Notes under the pieces: generated by a model
Databases searched by the model: none
What the model saw: the letters and a program-made list of their open reading frames with translations, nothing else
What the model was told of the DNA's origin: nothing
Program-made: the position numbers and the translations under genes
Shown here: one piece after another, positions 37,540 through 48,715 of the stretch
How the letters are laid out: each line of letters opens with the position of its first letter
Position numbering within the stretch: position 1 is the stretch's first letter
NCBI RefSeq assembly: GCF_014705705.1
Contig: NZ_JACXLD010000001.1
Location: 434,001 to 498,000 of the forward strand
Reading direction: 5' to 3'
Source: Spongiibacter pelagi
Lineage (GTDB): Bacteria; Pseudomonadota; Gammaproteobacteria; Pseudomonadales; Spongiibacteraceae
DNA: 64,000 bases

Positions 37540-38931
37540 TTAATATTTGTAGCTTTCTGGCTTGTAAGGGCCTTCGACTTTCACGCCAATGTATTTGGCC
37601 TGATCCGCAGACAGCTTAGTGATTACGCCACCAAAGCCGGCAACCATGTGCGCCGCAACTTCTTCGTCCAATTTCTTGGGCAGAACTTCTACGGTAATCG
37701 CATTGGCTTTGAAATCGTCATCGAGATCAGCAAAGCGGCGCTCGTAAAGATACATCTGAGCCAGTACTTGGTTGGCAAACGAGCCATCCATAATGCGGCT
37801 GGGATGGCCGGTAGCATTGCCGAGGTTGACCAGTCGGCCTTCTGACAGCAGGATCAAGTGGTCGTTTTCGGCCTTGTTGCGGTAGACCAAATGCACTTGG
37901 GGTTTTACTTCTTCCCACTGCCAGTTTTTGCGCATAAAGGCGGTGTCGATTTCATTGTCGAAGTGACCGATATTGCAGACCACACAGCCGTTTTTCAGGG
38001 CTTTCAACATATTGGCGTCGCACACGTTAACGTTGCCGGTGGTAGTAACCAACAGGTCGGTGTTGCCCAGCAGAGTGGTGTTAATACCGTCTTCGCTGCC
38101 GGTGTTAATGCCATCGTTGTACGGTGAAACTACTTCAAAACCGTCCATGCAGGCTTGCATGGCACAGATGGGATCAATTTCGGTGACCTTAACAATCATA
38201 CCTTCCTGACGCAGCGACTGAGCGGAGCCTTTGCCCACATCGCCGTAGCCAATCACCAGTGCTTTTTTGCCAGACAGCAGGTGGTCGGTGCCGCGTTTAA
38301 TCGCATCGTTCAGGCTGTGGCGGCAGCCGTATTTGTTGTCGTTTTTAGACTTGGTCACCGAGTCGTTTACGTTGATGGCGGGTACCTTCAGCTCGCCATT
38401 GGCCAGCATTTCTTGCAGGCGATGAACGCCCGTGGTGGTTTCTTCAGTAATGCCGTGCACGTTTTCCAAAACCTGTGGGTATTTGTCGTGCAGGATGGCA
38501 GTCAGATCGCCGCCATCGTCCAGCACCATATTGGCATCCCAAGGTTGACCGTCTTTCAGAATGGTCTGCTCGATACACCACTCGTACTCTTCTTCGGTTT
38601 CACCCTTCCACGCAAACACGGGAACACCGGCAGCGGCAACGGCGGCAGCAGCGTGATCCTGAGTTGAGAAAATATTGCAGGATGACCAGCGTACTTCTGC
38701 GCCCAATGCCACCAGCGTTTCAATAAGAACGCCAGTTTGAATGGTCATGTGAATGCAGCCCAGAATCTTGGCGCCGGCCAAGGGCTTTTCGGCGCTGTAT
38801 TTTTCACGCAAAGCCATCAGGGCAGGCATTTCACCTTCGGCAATGCTCAGTTCTTTACGGCCCCAAGCGGCGAGGTTGATGTCCGCTACTTTAAAGTCGT
38901 TGGCGATGTTGTTTGCTGTCGCGGTGCTCAT
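37540..38931 (-). CDS. ahcY: S-adenosylhomocysteine hydrolase
   Basis: 463-residue NAD-dependent enzyme that splits SAH to adenosine and homocysteine, relieving inhibition of methyltransferases. [40 protein letters not shown] and the Rossmann [14 protein letters not shown] are typical. It lies 28 bases after metK, leaving no room for an SAH riboswitch; regulation is probably by the SahR-like protein at the operon head. Confidence 0.97.
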   Translation of the reverse strand: MSTATANNIANDFKVADINLAAWGRKELSIAEGEMPALMALREKYSAEKPLAGAKILGCIHMTIQTGVLIETLVALGAEVRWSSCNIFSTQDHAAAAVAAAGVPVFAWKGETEEEYEWCIEQTILKDGQPWDANMVLDDGGDLTAILHDKYPQVLENVHGITEETTTGVHRLQEMLANGELKVPAINVNDSVTKSKNDNKYGCRHSLNDAIKRGTDHLLSGKKALVIGYGDVGKGSAQSLRQEGMIVKVTEIDPICAMQACMDGFEVVSPYNDGINTGSEDGINTTLLGNTDLLVTTTGNVNVCDANMLKALKNGCVVCNIGHFDNEIDTAFMRKNWQWEEVKPQVHLVYRNKAENDHLILLSEGRLVNLGNATGHPSRIMDGSFANQVLAQMYLYERRFADLDDDFKANAITVEVLPKKLDEEVAAHMVAGFGGVITKLSADQAKYIGVKVEGPYKPESYKY

Positions 38932-38959
38932 AATCTTATCTCCGTCGTTTTGCCGTGAT

Positions 38960-40168
38960 TTACAGTGCGGCTTTCAGTGCTTCGGCTTTGTCAGTTTTTT
39001 CCCAGCTAAATGCGGTTGCAGTTTCGCTGCGCTCTTGGCCACCTTCTTTGAAGGTGTAAGTGTGTTCGAAAGGATCGCGACCAAAGTGACCGTAGGCTGC
39101 GGTAGGTTGGTAAACCGGGTGAGCCAGATCCAGCATTTTGGTAATGCCGTAGGGGCGCAGGTCGAAAACTTCGCGCACAGCGGCAATCAGTTTGTCGTCG
39201 CTCACTTTGCCGGTGCCAAATGTGTTGATCGAAATCGAGGTGGGCTCAGCCACGCCAATGGCGTAGCTCACTTGAATCTCGCAGCGGTCAGCTAGGCCGG
39301 CAGCAACAATGTTTTTCGCAACATAACGGCCAGCGTATGCCGCACTGCGGTCTACTTTAGATGGGTCTTTACCGGAGAAGGCGCCGCCGCCGTGACGCGC
39401 CATGCCGCCGTAAGTGTCTACGATGATCTTACGGCCAGTTAAGCCGCAGTCGCCCACGGGGCCGCCAATGACGAAATTGCCGGTGGGGTTGATGTGGTAT
39501 TTGGTGCCGGCGTGCAGTAATTCAGCGGGTAGTACTTGCTTGATAATTTCTTCGCGCACCGCTTCTTGCAGCTCAGCCAGTGCAATATCTGGGCTGTGCT
39601 GGGTAGACAGTACGACCGCATCGACGGCAACGGGAACGCCGTTTTCGTAGCGCAGGGTAACCTGGCTTTTTGCATCGGGACGCAACCAAGGCAGGGTGCC
39701 GTTTTTGCGCAACTGTGCCTGACGCTCTACCAGACGGTGGGAGAAAAACAGCGGGGCGGGCATCAGTTGTGGCGTTTCGTTGGTGGCGTAACCAAACATC
39801 AGGCCTTGGTCGCCGGCGCCTTGATCTTCGGGCTTGGCGCGATCAACACCTTGGTTGATATCGATCGACTGTTTGCCGATGGCGTTCAGTACGGCACAGC
39901 TCGCGCCGTCAAAGCCAACGTCAGAGCTGTTGTAGCCGATGCCGGTAATTACGTCGCGGATAATGTCTTCCAGATCGACATAGCAGGAAGTGGTGACTTC
40001 ACCGGCGACAATGGCCATACCGGTTTTAACCATGGTTTCTACCGCTACGCGGGCATATTTGTCGCGGGCCAGAATGGCATCCAGTACCGCATCGGAAATT
40101 TGGTCCGCCATTTTGTCGGGGTGGCCTTCCGATACTGACTCGGAGGTAAACAGGCTGTAATCAGACAT
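38960..40168 (-). CDS. metK: S-adenosylmethionine synthetase
   Basis: 402-residue enzyme making SAM from methionine and [36 protein letters not shown] and [19 protein letters not shown] are signature motifs. Start is the ATG at 40168 preceded by AGGAAAG; a TTG further upstream is unlikely. Second gene of the SAM-cycle operon. Confidence 0.97.
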   Translation of the reverse strand: MSDYSLFTSESVSEGHPDKMADQISDAVLDAILARDKYARVAVETMVKTGMAIVAGEVTTSCYVDLEDIIRDVITGIGYNSSDVGFDGASCAVLNAIGKQSIDINQGVDRAKPEDQGAGDQGLMFGYATNETPQLMPAPLFFSHRLVERQAQLRKNGTLPWLRPDAKSQVTLRYENGVPVAVDAVVLSTQHSPDIALAELQEAVREEIIKQVLPAELLHAGTKYHINPTGNFVIGGPVGDCGLTGRKIIVDTYGGMARHGGGAFSGKDPSKVDRSAAYAGRYVAKNIVAAGLADRCEIQVSYAIGVAEPTSISINTFGTGKVSDDKLIAAVREVFDLRPYGITKMLDLAHPVYQPTAAYGHFGRDPFEHTYTFKEGGQERSETATAFSWEKTDKAEALKAAL

Positions 40169-40218
40169 TTCTTCTTTCCTCAAACAGTGGCGCTATGGGC
40201 CACACGTTAGTCCAAAAA

Positions 40219-41202
40219 TTATTCGGGCTTTTTAAACTGCCGAACTTGTACGCGAAATCCGTTCAATTGGGCCAAATAAACTGACGGCCCGTTTTCCAGC
40301 GAGCAGGCCGCGGCCCACTCGGTTAATTCATCGGGATCAATGCCCAGCCACTGATCGCCACAAGCCTCTCTGGCCCAGTTCTGGTCGTGGGGGCACAGCT
40401 CGGTGATACAGAACAGGCCTCCGGGACGCAGCATTTTGCTGACATCCACAAAAATATCGGCGGGCGAGGGCAGGTGGTGTAGCACCATATTGGCTACCAC
40501 GCAGTCCGCCTTGGCTTGATGCAATGCTTCGCTGCGGCTGTCGCCCAGCAAAAATTCGATATTGCTCAAGCCTTCCTCAGCTCCGTGTTGCTGTGCCTTG
40601 TTAAGCATTTCGGCACTGTTATCCAGCGCGATAACCCGTTGGTAGCGGCGGGAGAGTTCCCCCAAAAAAGTCCCGTCGCCGGGGCCAATCTCAATGGCAA
40701 GTTCGCCGCCCTTGGGTTGGCTATTGGCTAACAACTCCGCGCCGCTGTGGCCGTAAACAGCAAAGCCAACCATCAGCTCTTGTTGCTCGCCAAATTGACT
40801 GGCGTGGTCGGCAAAAAACAAACGAGAGCGTTCGTGGCGCTCGTCTACCACCTGTTGCCAGCGCTGCTGTTGCTGCTCGTCGAGCTGTAGTTGTTCAGCG
40901 GCGGCCAGCAAATTGTGTTGCAGCTCGGCCAGCTCTGGCGCTTCGGGTTGGTAGCGGCGGCGGTAAAACAGGCTATTGCCTTCCCGGCGCTTGGTTATCA
41001 AACCGCCCTGACTCAAAATTTTCAGGTGATGACTCATGCCCGATTGGCGGCAATCCAGAATCTGGCAAAGCTCCTGCACGCTGAACGCATCTCGACTGAG
41101 TACCCGCAGAATTTGCAGGCGCAAAGGGTCGGCCGCCGCCTTGCAAAGTTGCAGAAGGCGATTGTCCAGGGGTGCGTCGTTCAGAGCCAGTTCTGCAATC
41201 AT
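40219..41202 (-). CDS. sahR: ArsR-type regulator fused to SAM-dependent methyltransferase domain (SahR-like)
   Basis: 327 residues. The N-terminal ~95 residues are an ArsR winged helix (CKAAADPLRLQILRVLSRDA, VQELCQILDCRQSGMSHHLK, TKRREGNSLFYRRRY). The C-terminal part is a class I methyltransferase fold (AIEIGPGDGTFLGELSRRY, then VVANMVLHHL). This architecture beside metK-ahcY-metF matches SahR, a proteobacterial regulator that senses SAH with its methyltransferase-like domain. The ATG at 41202 is preferred over a TTG at 41229. A 24-bp perfect palindrome lies just upstream, a good autoregulatory operator. Confidence 0.85.
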   Translation of the reverse strand: MIAELALNDAPLDNRLLQLCKAAADPLRLQILRVLSRDAFSVQELCQILDCRQSGMSHHLKILSQGGLITKRREGNSLFYRRRYQPEAPELAELQHNLLAAAEQLQLDEQQQQRWQQVVDERHERSRLFFADHASQFGEQQELMVGFAVYGHSGAELLANSQPKGGELAIEIGPGDGTFLGELSRRYQRVIALDNSAEMLNKAQQHGAEEGLSNIEFLLGDSRSEALHQAKADCVVANMVLHHLPSPADIFVDVSKMLRPGGLFCITELCPHDQNWAREACGDQWLGIDPDELTEWAAACSLENGPSVYLAQLNGFRVQVRQFKKPE

Positions 41203-41230
41203 GAGGCGGGAGTGTAGCAGTATGCGCAAT

Positions 41231-41254
41231 CTATATCAAAATATTTTGATATAG
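41231..41254. promoter_or_regulatory. 24-bp perfect palindrome, candidate SahR operator
   Basis: The two 12-base arms CTATATCAAAAT and ATTTTGATATAG meet without a spacer, between the divergent SahR-like gene and transketolase. Its position 29 bases before the regulator start fits an ArsR-type operator that represses the SAM-cycle operon, perhaps tkt as well. Confidence 0.7.
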
Positions 41255-41398
41255 ATCATCGAAAATGGCGCGATGGTTGAGAAATGGCCTTTTTCACACC
41301 GCTAATTACCCTCTAGGGTTTGCCCCTTGAGGCCGGGTAGGGGAAAATACGCGCCCTTTCTTTTCATTTATTTGTCGACATTAGCCTGGAGCCTTCTG

Positions 41399-43396
41399 AT
41401 GCCCTCACGCAGTGATTTTGCCAATGCGATTCGTGCCCTGAGTATGGATGCTGTTCAAAAAGCCAAATCGGGTCACCCCGGTGCGCCCATGGGCATGGCG
41501 GATATTGCCGAAGTGCTGTGGCGGGATTATCTGCAACACAATCCCGAGAACCCTTCTTGGGCCAACCGCGACCGCTTTGTACTGTCGAATGGTCACGGCT
41601 CTATGCTGATTTACTCTCTGCTGCACCTGAGTGGCTACGATCTGAGTATTGAAGATCTGCAGAACTTCCGCCAGTTGCACAGCAAAACGCCAGGCCACCC
41701 CGAATACGGTTATACCCCCGGTATTGAAACCACCACCGGCCCGCTGGGGCAGGGCATTGCCAATGCGGTAGGTATGGCGACCGCAGAAAAAATTCTGGCG
41801 GCCCAGTTCAACTGTGATGGCCACGAGATTGTTGACCACTACACTTATGTGTTCCTTGGTGACGGTTGCATGATGGAAGGCATCTCCCACGAAGTGTGTT
41901 CGCTGGCGGGCACGCTGGGTCTGGGTAAGTTGATTGCCTTCTACGATGACAACGGCATCTCGATTGACGGTGAAGTGGAAGGCTGGTTTAACGACGATAC
42001 CCCCAAGCGCTTTGAAGCCTACGGCTGGCAGGTAATTCCGGCGGTAGATGGCCACGACAGTGCGGCAATTGCCAAAGCGATTGAAGCGGGTCGCGCCGAG
42101 CGCAATAAGCCGACTTTAATCTGCTGCAAAACCGTGATTGGTAAAGGCTCACCAAATAAGCAAGGTAAAGAAGAGTGCCACGGCGCCCCGCTGGGTGATG
42201 ATGAAATTGCCCTGACCCGCGAAGCGCTGGGTTGGAACTACGGCCCCTTTGAAATTCCAGAAGATATCTATGAAGCGTGGAGCGCGCGCGAGTCTGGAGC
42301 GGTGCTGGAGGAGACTTGGAATGAAAAATTTGCGGCCTATGCGGAAGCCTATCCCGAACTGGCGGCGGAATTTAAGCGCCGTGTAACTGGCGAGCTGCCA
42401 GCGGATTTTGCCCAGCGCGCGCAGGCCTTTATTGAGCAATGCCAAGCTGAGGGCAAAGTTGTTGCCAGCCGTAAAGCCTCGCAGCTGTGTCTGGATGCCT
42501 TCGGTGAAATGCTGCCAGAATTGCTGGGTGGTTCCGCCGACTTGGCCGGTTCTAACCTGACTATTCACAAAGGCTCTAAAGGTGTGAGCGCCGGTGAAGC
42601 CAAGGGCAACTACATTTATTACGGTGTGCGCGAATTCGGCATGTCGGCAATGATGAACGGTATTGCCCTGCACGGCGGTTTCATCAATTACGGTGCGACC
42701 TTCCTGGTATTTATGGAATACGCGCGTAATGCAGTGCGTATGGCAGCGCTGATGGGTCAGCGCAGCATTTTTGTTTACACCCACGACTCCATTGGCCTGG
42801 GCGAAGACGGCCCGACTCACCAGCCTATCGAGCAAATCGCGTCACTGCGCGGTACGCCCAATATGTCCTTGTGGCGCCCCTGCGATATGGTGGAATCGGC
42901 GGTGGCATGGCGCGCGGCAATCGAACGTGCCGATGGCCCATCGGCCTTGATCTTTACTCGCCAAAACCTGCCTCACCAACAGCGCGATGCGCAGCAACTC
43001 GCCGCAGTTGCCAAGGGCGGTTATGTGCTGAGTGATTGCGACGGCGAGCCTGAAGCCATCATTATCGCTACCGGTTCTGAGGTGCAATTGGCGATGGAAG
43101 CGCAGCAGAAACTGGCTGGCGCGGGTCGCAAAGTGCGTGTGGTTTCTATGCCCAGCACGGATGTCTTCGAATCGCAGGATGGCGATTACCGCGAATCGGT
43201 ATTGCCCAGCACCGTGCTGGCTCGCGTAGCCGTTGAAGCGGCGCACAAAGACTACTGGTACAAGTATGTTGGTTTGGATGGTCGCATTGTGGGTATGGAT
43301 AGCTTCGGCGAATCTGCACCGGCAGCGGCGCTGTTCGAACACTTTGGTATTACTGTCGATGCAGTAGTTGAAGCGGTTGAGGATTGTGTCAGCTAA
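41399..43396 (+). CDS. tkt: Transketolase
   Basis: 665-residue ThDP enzyme moving two-carbon units in the pentose-phosphate/Calvin-type pathways. [47 protein letters not shown] and [18 protein letters not shown] are characteristic. The ATG at 41399 has GGAG upstream. It opens the tkt-epd-pgk-fba operon. Confidence 0.97.
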   Translation: MPSRSDFANAIRALSMDAVQKAKSGHPGAPMGMADIAEVLWRDYLQHNPENPSWANRDRFVLSNGHGSMLIYSLLHLSGYDLSIEDLQNFRQLHSKTPGHPEYGYTPGIETTTGPLGQGIANAVGMATAEKILAAQFNCDGHEIVDHYTYVFLGDGCMMEGISHEVCSLAGTLGLGKLIAFYDDNGISIDGEVEGWFNDDTPKRFEAYGWQVIPAVDGHDSAAIAKAIEAGRAERNKPTLICCKTVIGKGSPNKQGKEECHGAPLGDDEIALTREALGWNYGPFEIPEDIYEAWSARESGAVLEETWNEKFAAYAEAYPELAAEFKRRVTGELPADFAQRAQAFIEQCQAEGKVVASRKASQLCLDAFGEMLPELLGGSADLAGSNLTIHKGSKGVSAGEAKGNYIYYGVREFGMSAMMNGIALHGGFINYGATFLVFMEYARNAVRMAALMGQRSIFVYTHDSIGLGEDGPTHQPIEQIASLRGTPNMSLWRPCDMVESAVAWRAAIERADGPSALIFTRQNLPHQQRDAQQLAAVAKGGYVLSDCDGEPEAIIIATGSEVQLAMEAQQKLAGAGRKVRVVSMPSTDVFESQDGDYRESVLPSTVLARVAVEAAHKDYWYKYVGLDGRIVGMDSFGESAPAAALFEHFGITVDAVVEAVEDCVS

Positions 43397-43414
43397 TTAC
43401 TGACGGTTTTTTCT

Positions 43415-44422
43415 ATGCTGCGACTGGCAATAAACGGGTACGGACGAATTGGGCGCTGCGTGTTACGCGCGCTCTACGAGTCCGGCTATCGTCAGCAAAT
43501 GCAGATTGTGGCGATTAACGAGCCCGCAGACCTCGATACTATTGTTCACCTCACTCGCTACGACTCAACGCACGGCCGCTTTGTTGGCAAGGTGAGTAAG
43601 GGCGGTGCCAGCCTGATTGTGAATGAGGATGAGATCGCGGTATCGCACTGCGAAAATGTGCGCGATCTGGATTGGGGCCGACATAATATTGATGTGTTGC
43701 TGGAATGCAGCGGCACCCAAGACGGCTATCCCGAACTTGAAGTGCATCTCGAGCAGGGCGCTCGACGAGTACTGCTTTCCCAGCCCGGCGAGGCGCGTAT
43801 TCCCACCATTGTTTATGGCCTCAATCACGACAGTCTGGATAGCGAGACGCGGATTTACTCCAACGCCTCTTGTACCACCAATGGTATTGCGCCGGTGATA
43901 GATGTGTTGCACCGCGCCTTTGGCGTGCGGCACGGCATGATTACCACACTCCATTCCGCAATGAACGACCAGCCGGTACTGGACGCCTACCATCACACCG
44001 ACCTGCGCAAAACTCGCGCGGCGGGCATGTCGATGATTCCGGTGGATACCGGTTTGGCGGCGGGAATTGGCCGTATTTTGCCGGATCTGGATGGCCGCTT
44101 TGCCGCCCGTGCGGTGCGCATTCCCACTAATAATGTCTCCGCGCTGGAATTGTCGGTGGTGCTGGATGCGATCGTCAGCCGCGAAGACGTTAACAACGCG
44201 CTGCGCATGGCGGCCAATAGCCGCTTAAAAGAAGTGCTGGCCGTGAGCGATGAGCCGCTAGCCTCTTGTGACTATAACCACGACCCGCGTTCGGCCATTG
44301 TCGATATGGCGCAAACTCGCGCGGTAGGTGAGTTGGTCAGCATATTGACCTGGTTTGATAATGAATGGGGCTACGCTAACCGCATGTTGGATGTGGTGGC
44401 GCATTGGTTGCTTCATGCCTGA
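43415..44422 (+). CDS. epd: Erythrose-4-phosphate dehydrogenase
   Basis: 335-residue GAPDH-superfamily enzyme. INGYGRIGRCVLRALYE binds NAD; INEPADLDTIVHLTRYDSTH and HSAMNDQPVLDAYH are Epd-type signatures (GAPDH has HSYTxxQ). Catalytic Cys lies in NASCTTNGIAP, where the usual second Cys is Gly. Epd leads to pyridoxal phosphate; activity as a glyceraldehyde-phosphate dehydrogenase cannot be excluded. It sits in the classical epd-pgk-fba order, 18 bases after tkt. Confidence 0.85.
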   Translation: MLRLAINGYGRIGRCVLRALYESGYRQQMQIVAINEPADLDTIVHLTRYDSTHGRFVGKVSKGGASLIVNEDEIAVSHCENVRDLDWGRHNIDVLLECSGTQDGYPELEVHLEQGARRVLLSQPGEARIPTIVYGLNHDSLDSETRIYSNASCTTNGIAPVIDVLHRAFGVRHGMITTLHSAMNDQPVLDAYHHTDLRKTRAAGMSMIPVDTGLAAGIGRILPDLDGRFAARAVRIPTNNVSALELSVVLDAIVSREDVNNALRMAANSRLKEVLAVSDEPLASCDYNHDPRSAIVDMAQTRAVGELVSILTWFDNEWGYANRMLDVVAHWLLHA

Positions 44423-44466
44423 TTACGAAATTGAAAATTAAAGAAAACTGACGATAGGAACTACAC

Positions 44467-45633
44467 ATGAACGTGTTGAAAATGAGTGATCTGGCGCTGG
44501 CGGGCAAGCGGGTTTTGATCCGTGAAGACCTCAACGTGCCGGTCAAAGACGGCAAAGTTACTTCGGATGCGCGCATCCGCGCGGCACTGCCAACCATTAA
44601 ATTAGCCATGGAGCAGGGCGCCAAGGTTATCCTGATGTCCCACCTCGGTCGCCCCACTGAAGGTGAGTACGATAAAGCGTTCTCAATGCAGCCGGTTGCC
44701 GATCACCTTGGCGAATTGTTGGGTTGTCGTGTACCTGTGATTGAAGAGTGGCGTTTGGGCGTTGAGCTGAATGACGGCGAAGTTGCCCTGCTGGAAAACG
44801 TGCGCTTCAATCCCGGCGAGAAAAAAGACGAAGAATCTCTGGCACGCGCTTACGCCGGTTTGTGTGAGGTGTTTGTAATGGACGCCTTCGGCACGGCTCA
44901 CCGCGCTCAGGCTTCTACCCACGGTGTTGCCAAATTTGCGCCGGTTGCCTGTGCCGGCCCACTGCTGGCTGCCGAGCTGGAGAATCTGGAAAAAGCACTG
45001 GCTAATCCCGCTCGCCCGATGGTGGCGATTGTGGGTGGCTCCAAAGTCTCGACCAAGTTGACCGTGCTGGAAACCCTGTCAGATAAAGTAGACCAACTGA
45101 TTGTCGGCGGCGGTATCGCCAATACCTTCCTTGCGGCGGCGGGCCATAATGTCGGTAAATCTCTGTGCGAAGACGATTTGATTCCGCAGGCCAAGGCACT
45201 GATGGAAAAATGCGATATTCCACTGCCTACTGATGTCGTTACCGGCAAAAAGTTTGATGAAAATGAGCCAGCGACTTTGCGCCCAGTGGAAAACGTGGGC
45301 GATGACGATATGATCTTCGATATCGGCCCAGTTAGCGCAGCGTGTTTGGCAGAGATTCTGCGTCAGGCCGGCACTATTATTTGGAACGGCCCAGTTGGCG
45401 TTTTTGAGTTTGATCAGTTTGGTGATGGCACCGAAGAAATTGCCAAGGCGATTGCGGAATCACCGGCATTTTCAATTGCGGGTGGCGGCGACACCTTGGC
45501 CGCCGTAGATAAATACGGCATCGCCGAGCAGGTGTCGTACATCTCTACCGGCGGCGGCGCTTTCTTGGAATATGTAGAAGGCAAGGTTCTGCCCGCAGTT
45601 GCGGTATTGGAAGAGCGGGCAGCACAAGGCTGA
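44467..45633 (+). CDS. pgk: Phosphoglycerate kinase
   Basis: 388-residue glycolytic/gluconeogenic kinase. [58 protein letters not shown] and the C-terminal [12 protein letters not shown] and [14 protein letters not shown] motifs are present. 44 bases after epd, same operon. Confidence 0.97.
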   Translation: MNVLKMSDLALAGKRVLIREDLNVPVKDGKVTSDARIRAALPTIKLAMEQGAKVILMSHLGRPTEGEYDKAFSMQPVADHLGELLGCRVPVIEEWRLGVELNDGEVALLENVRFNPGEKKDEESLARAYAGLCEVFVMDAFGTAHRAQASTHGVAKFAPVACAGPLLAAELENLEKALANPARPMVAIVGGSKVSTKLTVLETLSDKVDQLIVGGGIANTFLAAAGHNVGKSLCEDDLIPQAKALMEKCDIPLPTDVVTGKKFDENEPATLRPVENVGDDDMIFDIGPVSAACLAEILRQAGTIIWNGPVGVFEFDQFGDGTEEIAKAIAESPAFSIAGGGDTLAAVDKYGIAEQVSYISTGGGAFLEYVEGKVLPAVAVLEERAAQG

Positions 45634-45680
45634 ACCTGTTTTACGCAAATTTTATAAATTTGAATTAAGGGAAAACGACT

Positions 45681-46745
45681 ATGGCACTTATCAGCATGCG
45701 TCAAATGCTGGATCACGCGGCAGAATTTGGTTACGGCGTGCCAGCCTTCAATGTGAACAATCTGGAGCAGACCCGCGCCATTATGGAAGCGGCTCGCGAA
45801 ACCCAAAGCCCGGTGATCATGCAGGCCTCGGCCGGTGCGCGTAAGTACGCCGGTGCGCCGTTCCTGCGTCACCTGATTTTGGCGGCGATTGAAGAATTCC
45901 CCGAGATCCCTGTGGTAATGCACCAGGATCACGGCACTAGCCCGGCGGTATGTCAGCGTTCTATTCAACTGGGTTTCAGCTCCGTAATGATGGACGGCTC
46001 ACTGCGTGAAGACGGCAAAACCCCATCTGATTACGACTACAACGTGAATGTTACTCGCCAAGTTGTGGATATGGCCCATGCCTGTGGCGTATCGGTAGAA
46101 GGTGAGCTGGGTTGTTTGGGCTCACTGGAAACCGGACAAGCCGGTGAAGAAGACGGCGTTGGCGCCGAGGGCACACTGTCTCACGATCAACTGCTGACCG
46201 ATCCCGAAGAAGCGGCAGACTTTGTCGCCAAGACCGGTGTTGATGCGCTGGCAATTGCCTGTGGAACTAGCCACGGTGCCTACAAATTCACTCGCCCACC
46301 TACAGGCGATATTCTGGCGATTGATCGCATTAAAGACATCCACAGCCGTATTCCTAACACCCACCTCGTTATGCACGGCAGCTCCAGCGTGCCGCAGGAA
46401 TGGTTGGCAATCATCAATGAGTTCGGCGGCGAAATCCCCGAGACTTACGGTGTACCGGTTGAGCAAATTGTGGAAGGCATCAAACACGGTGTGCGCAAGG
46501 TGAATATCGACACTGACCTGCGTTTGGCCTCTACCGGTGCTGTGCGCCGCTTTATGGCTAAAAACCCCAGCGAGTTTGACCCGCGCAAATACCTGAAAGA
46601 AACCATTACCGCCATGAAAGAGATTTGTGTGGCGCGTTATGAAGCGTTTGGCTGTGCGGGACAGGCGCAAAAAATCAAGCCGCTGAGCCTCGAAGCCATG
46701 TTTGTGGATTACGAAGCGGGCAAATTGAACGCTAAAGTAAAATAA
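45681..46745 (+). CDS. fba: Fructose-bisphosphate aldolase class II
   Basis: 354-residue zinc aldolase of the Calvin-cycle-like subtype. [57 protein letters not shown] and [13 protein letters not shown] are the metal and substrate motifs. Last gene of the tkt-epd-pgk-fba operon, followed by a strong terminator. Confidence 0.96.
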   Translation: MALISMRQMLDHAAEFGYGVPAFNVNNLEQTRAIMEAARETQSPVIMQASAGARKYAGAPFLRHLILAAIEEFPEIPVVMHQDHGTSPAVCQRSIQLGFSSVMMDGSLREDGKTPSDYDYNVNVTRQVVDMAHACGVSVEGELGCLGSLETGQAGEEDGVGAEGTLSHDQLLTDPEEAADFVAKTGVDALAIACGTSHGAYKFTRPPTGDILAIDRIKDIHSRIPNTHLVMHGSSSVPQEWLAIINEFGGEIPETYGVPVEQIVEGIKHGVRKVNIDTDLRLASTGAVRRFMAKNPSEFDPRKYLKETITAMKEICVARYEAFGCAGQAQKIKPLSLEAMFVDYEAGKLNAKVK

Positions 46746-46753
46746 GCGTTTTG

Positions 46754-46780
46754 AAGAGGCTCAATAGAGCCTCTTTTTTT
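46754..46780 (+). terminator. Terminator of tkt-epd-pgk-fba operon
   Basis: Perfect 9-bp stem AAGAGGCTC / GAGCCTCTT, 4-base loop, then T run, nine bases after the fba stop. Confidence 0.92.
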
Positions 46781-46809
46781 ATTCCTATAAATTCAATAAG
46801 AAGATCAAT

Positions 46810-47757
46810 ATGCCTTGGCGTGAACTTCAGCCACCGCCGGATTTGCCGGCCCTAAGTTTAGAAAGCTCGGTGACCATATCGCCATGGGTGGGCGAATATT
46901 TGCGTTATTACGGCCTCGATTTTGAAAAAGACTTTGCCGGCCTGCGGCACTATCTGGGATATTTTGACAGTGTCGGTGAAAGAATTGCCTGTCAGGTTTT
47001 TAAATTGCCCGATGCCCACTGCACGGCTTTTGTTTACCACGGTTATTACGACCATGTCGGCCTGTTTAATAATGTAATTGAATACTGCCTGCGGCATGGC
47101 TTGTCGGTAGTGGCGTATGACTTGCCGGGTCACGGTTTATCATCAGGGCCGCGCGCATCCATCGACGATTTTTTGAAATATCGCCAAGTATTGCGGGATG
47201 CTTTTAAGGCAGTGGACGTATTTGAATTGCCTGCGCAAAAAATTGCCTTGGCGCAAAGTACCGGCTGCGCCGTTTTGAATTCCCATGTTTTGGATGGCGG
47301 CGAGCAGGACTTTGAAAAGCTGGTATTAATGGGCCCGCTGGTGCGGCCAACAAGCTGGTGGTGGGGTAGCCCCGCGCACCGGGTGTTGAAACATTTTATT
47401 AAAGCCTTGCCGAGAAAATTTGCGCCGAATTCTTCCGATAATGACTTTTTGGAATTTTTGCGTGAGCGAGATCCTTTGCAATTTCGTGGCTTGCCGCTGG
47501 CGTGGGTTGGCGCCCTAAAAAAATGGCTGCCGTGGTTTCGCGCCCTGCCCAGCTCCAATGCGCGGGTGCTAATTGTGCAGGGCGATGCCGACGACACCGT
47601 GGATTGGCGCTATAACGTACCCTTGCTACAGGGCAAGTATCCCAAGGCCAAATTGGTGATGTTGCCCGGTGGACACCACCACCTTGTTAAAGAAAGCCTA
47701 GCTCAGCGGGCCAAGCTGTGGCAGGCCTGCGACGATTTTCTATTTAAATTGCACTAA
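46810..47757 (+). CDS. Alpha/beta hydrolase, monoacylglycerol-lipase-like
   Basis: 315-residue serine hydrolase. VYHGYYDHVGLFNNVIEYCL and VVAYDLPGHGLSSGPRASID are typical of the S33/monoacylglycerol lipase group. The nucleophile is Ser in LAQSTGCAV (AQSTG, a non-canonical elbow with Ala at the first Gly), Asp in QGDADDTVDW and His in PGGHHHLVKE. No signal peptide. Its own terminator-bounded unit. Substrate probably an acylglycerol or ester. Confidence 0.83.
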   Translation: MPWRELQPPPDLPALSLESSVTISPWVGEYLRYYGLDFEKDFAGLRHYLGYFDSVGERIACQVFKLPDAHCTAFVYHGYYDHVGLFNNVIEYCLRHGLSVVAYDLPGHGLSSGPRASIDDFLKYRQVLRDAFKAVDVFELPAQKIALAQSTGCAVLNSHVLDGGEQDFEKLVLMGPLVRPTSWWWGSPAHRVLKHFIKALPRKFAPNSSDNDFLEFLRERDPLQFRGLPLAWVGALKKWLPWFRALPSSNARVLIVQGDADDTVDWRYNVPLLQGKYPKAKLVMLPGGHHHLVKESLAQRAKLWQACDDFLFKLH

Positions 47758-47847
47758 AAGCGCGGGCAATGTCGCGGACAGCGGCTTGCCAAGCTTGATT
47801 GGCTGGGCTAACTTAGCCCGTTGGATCGTTTTAAAAATATCGAATAA

Positions 47848-48204
<357 letters not shown>

Positions 48205-48250
48205 GCTCCTCAATGAATGACGGCGTTTGATTAGAAAGCGCATTCTAAAT

Positions 48251-48274
48251 TAGGGCCTCTGGCCCTATTTTTTT
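48251..48274 (+). terminator. Terminator after glnK
   Basis: Stem TAGGGCC / GGCCCTA, 3-base loop, seven T, 46 bases after the glnK stop. Confidence 0.85.
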
Positions 48275-48481
48275 GCCTGTGGGTTTCTACTTAAGTACTT
48301 GTCTCTGTGCTTCCACGCAAAAATCACCAGTGAGCTAGGTGCTAATCAGTGTTGATATTTTGTTTTGGAAATTAGGCGATTTTGGTAATAACAAATTAGC
48401 CTAAAAACCCATCTTGCAAGGCGCATTGTCTAGGCATATAAAGCCCGTGAAAGCTGTTTTTGTTTCCGGTAGGAGGTTGAA

Positions 48482-48688
48482 ATGGGTTCACGTACACGAC
48501 ACGGCGATCAGAATAGAAAAGGCAAAATGCTAACACCAACCACACCCGCTGCGGGTCAAACCCAGCACGATCGTATGCGCGATCAGTTGGCTAGTGATGT
48601 GGAGGCGTTTTTGTCTAAGGGCGGACAGATTCAACATCTGGAACCGCATATGCGGGGCTCGATGACCGACAACGATCTGGATTATTGA
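48482..48688 (+). CDS. Small protein with SutA-like C-terminal motif
   Basis: 68 residues behind a strong AGGAGG site. The N-terminus is basic (GSRTRHGDQNRKGKM); then an amphipathic helix and the stretch DQLASDVEAFLSKGGQIQHL. This resembles, from memory, the C-terminal region of Pseudomonas SutA (an RNA-polymerase-binding slow-growth factor; ...MEEFLARGGKVQEVE). SutA lies between the xerC-yigB group and glnK in P. aeruginosa, exactly as here, so positional support is good. The acidic N-terminal tail of SutA is missing and the protein is shorter. Function is a hypothesis. Confidence 0.6.
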   Translation: MGSRTRHGDQNRKGKMLTPTTPAAGQTQHDRMRDQLASDVEAFLSKGGQIQHLEPHMRGSMTDNDLDY

Positions 48689-48715
48689 TTTTAAGCGCGT
48701 TCTAATTTTTGGTAT

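Noticed and set aside
38932-38959. Possible SAH riboswitch before ahcY
   Set aside because: Only 28 bases separate metK and ahcY, too few for the riboswitch; the operon instead has a SahR-like regulator.
41405-42835. Long antisense frames opposite transketolase
   Set aside because: Same effect of codon bias; no recognisable domain and the sense gene is certain.
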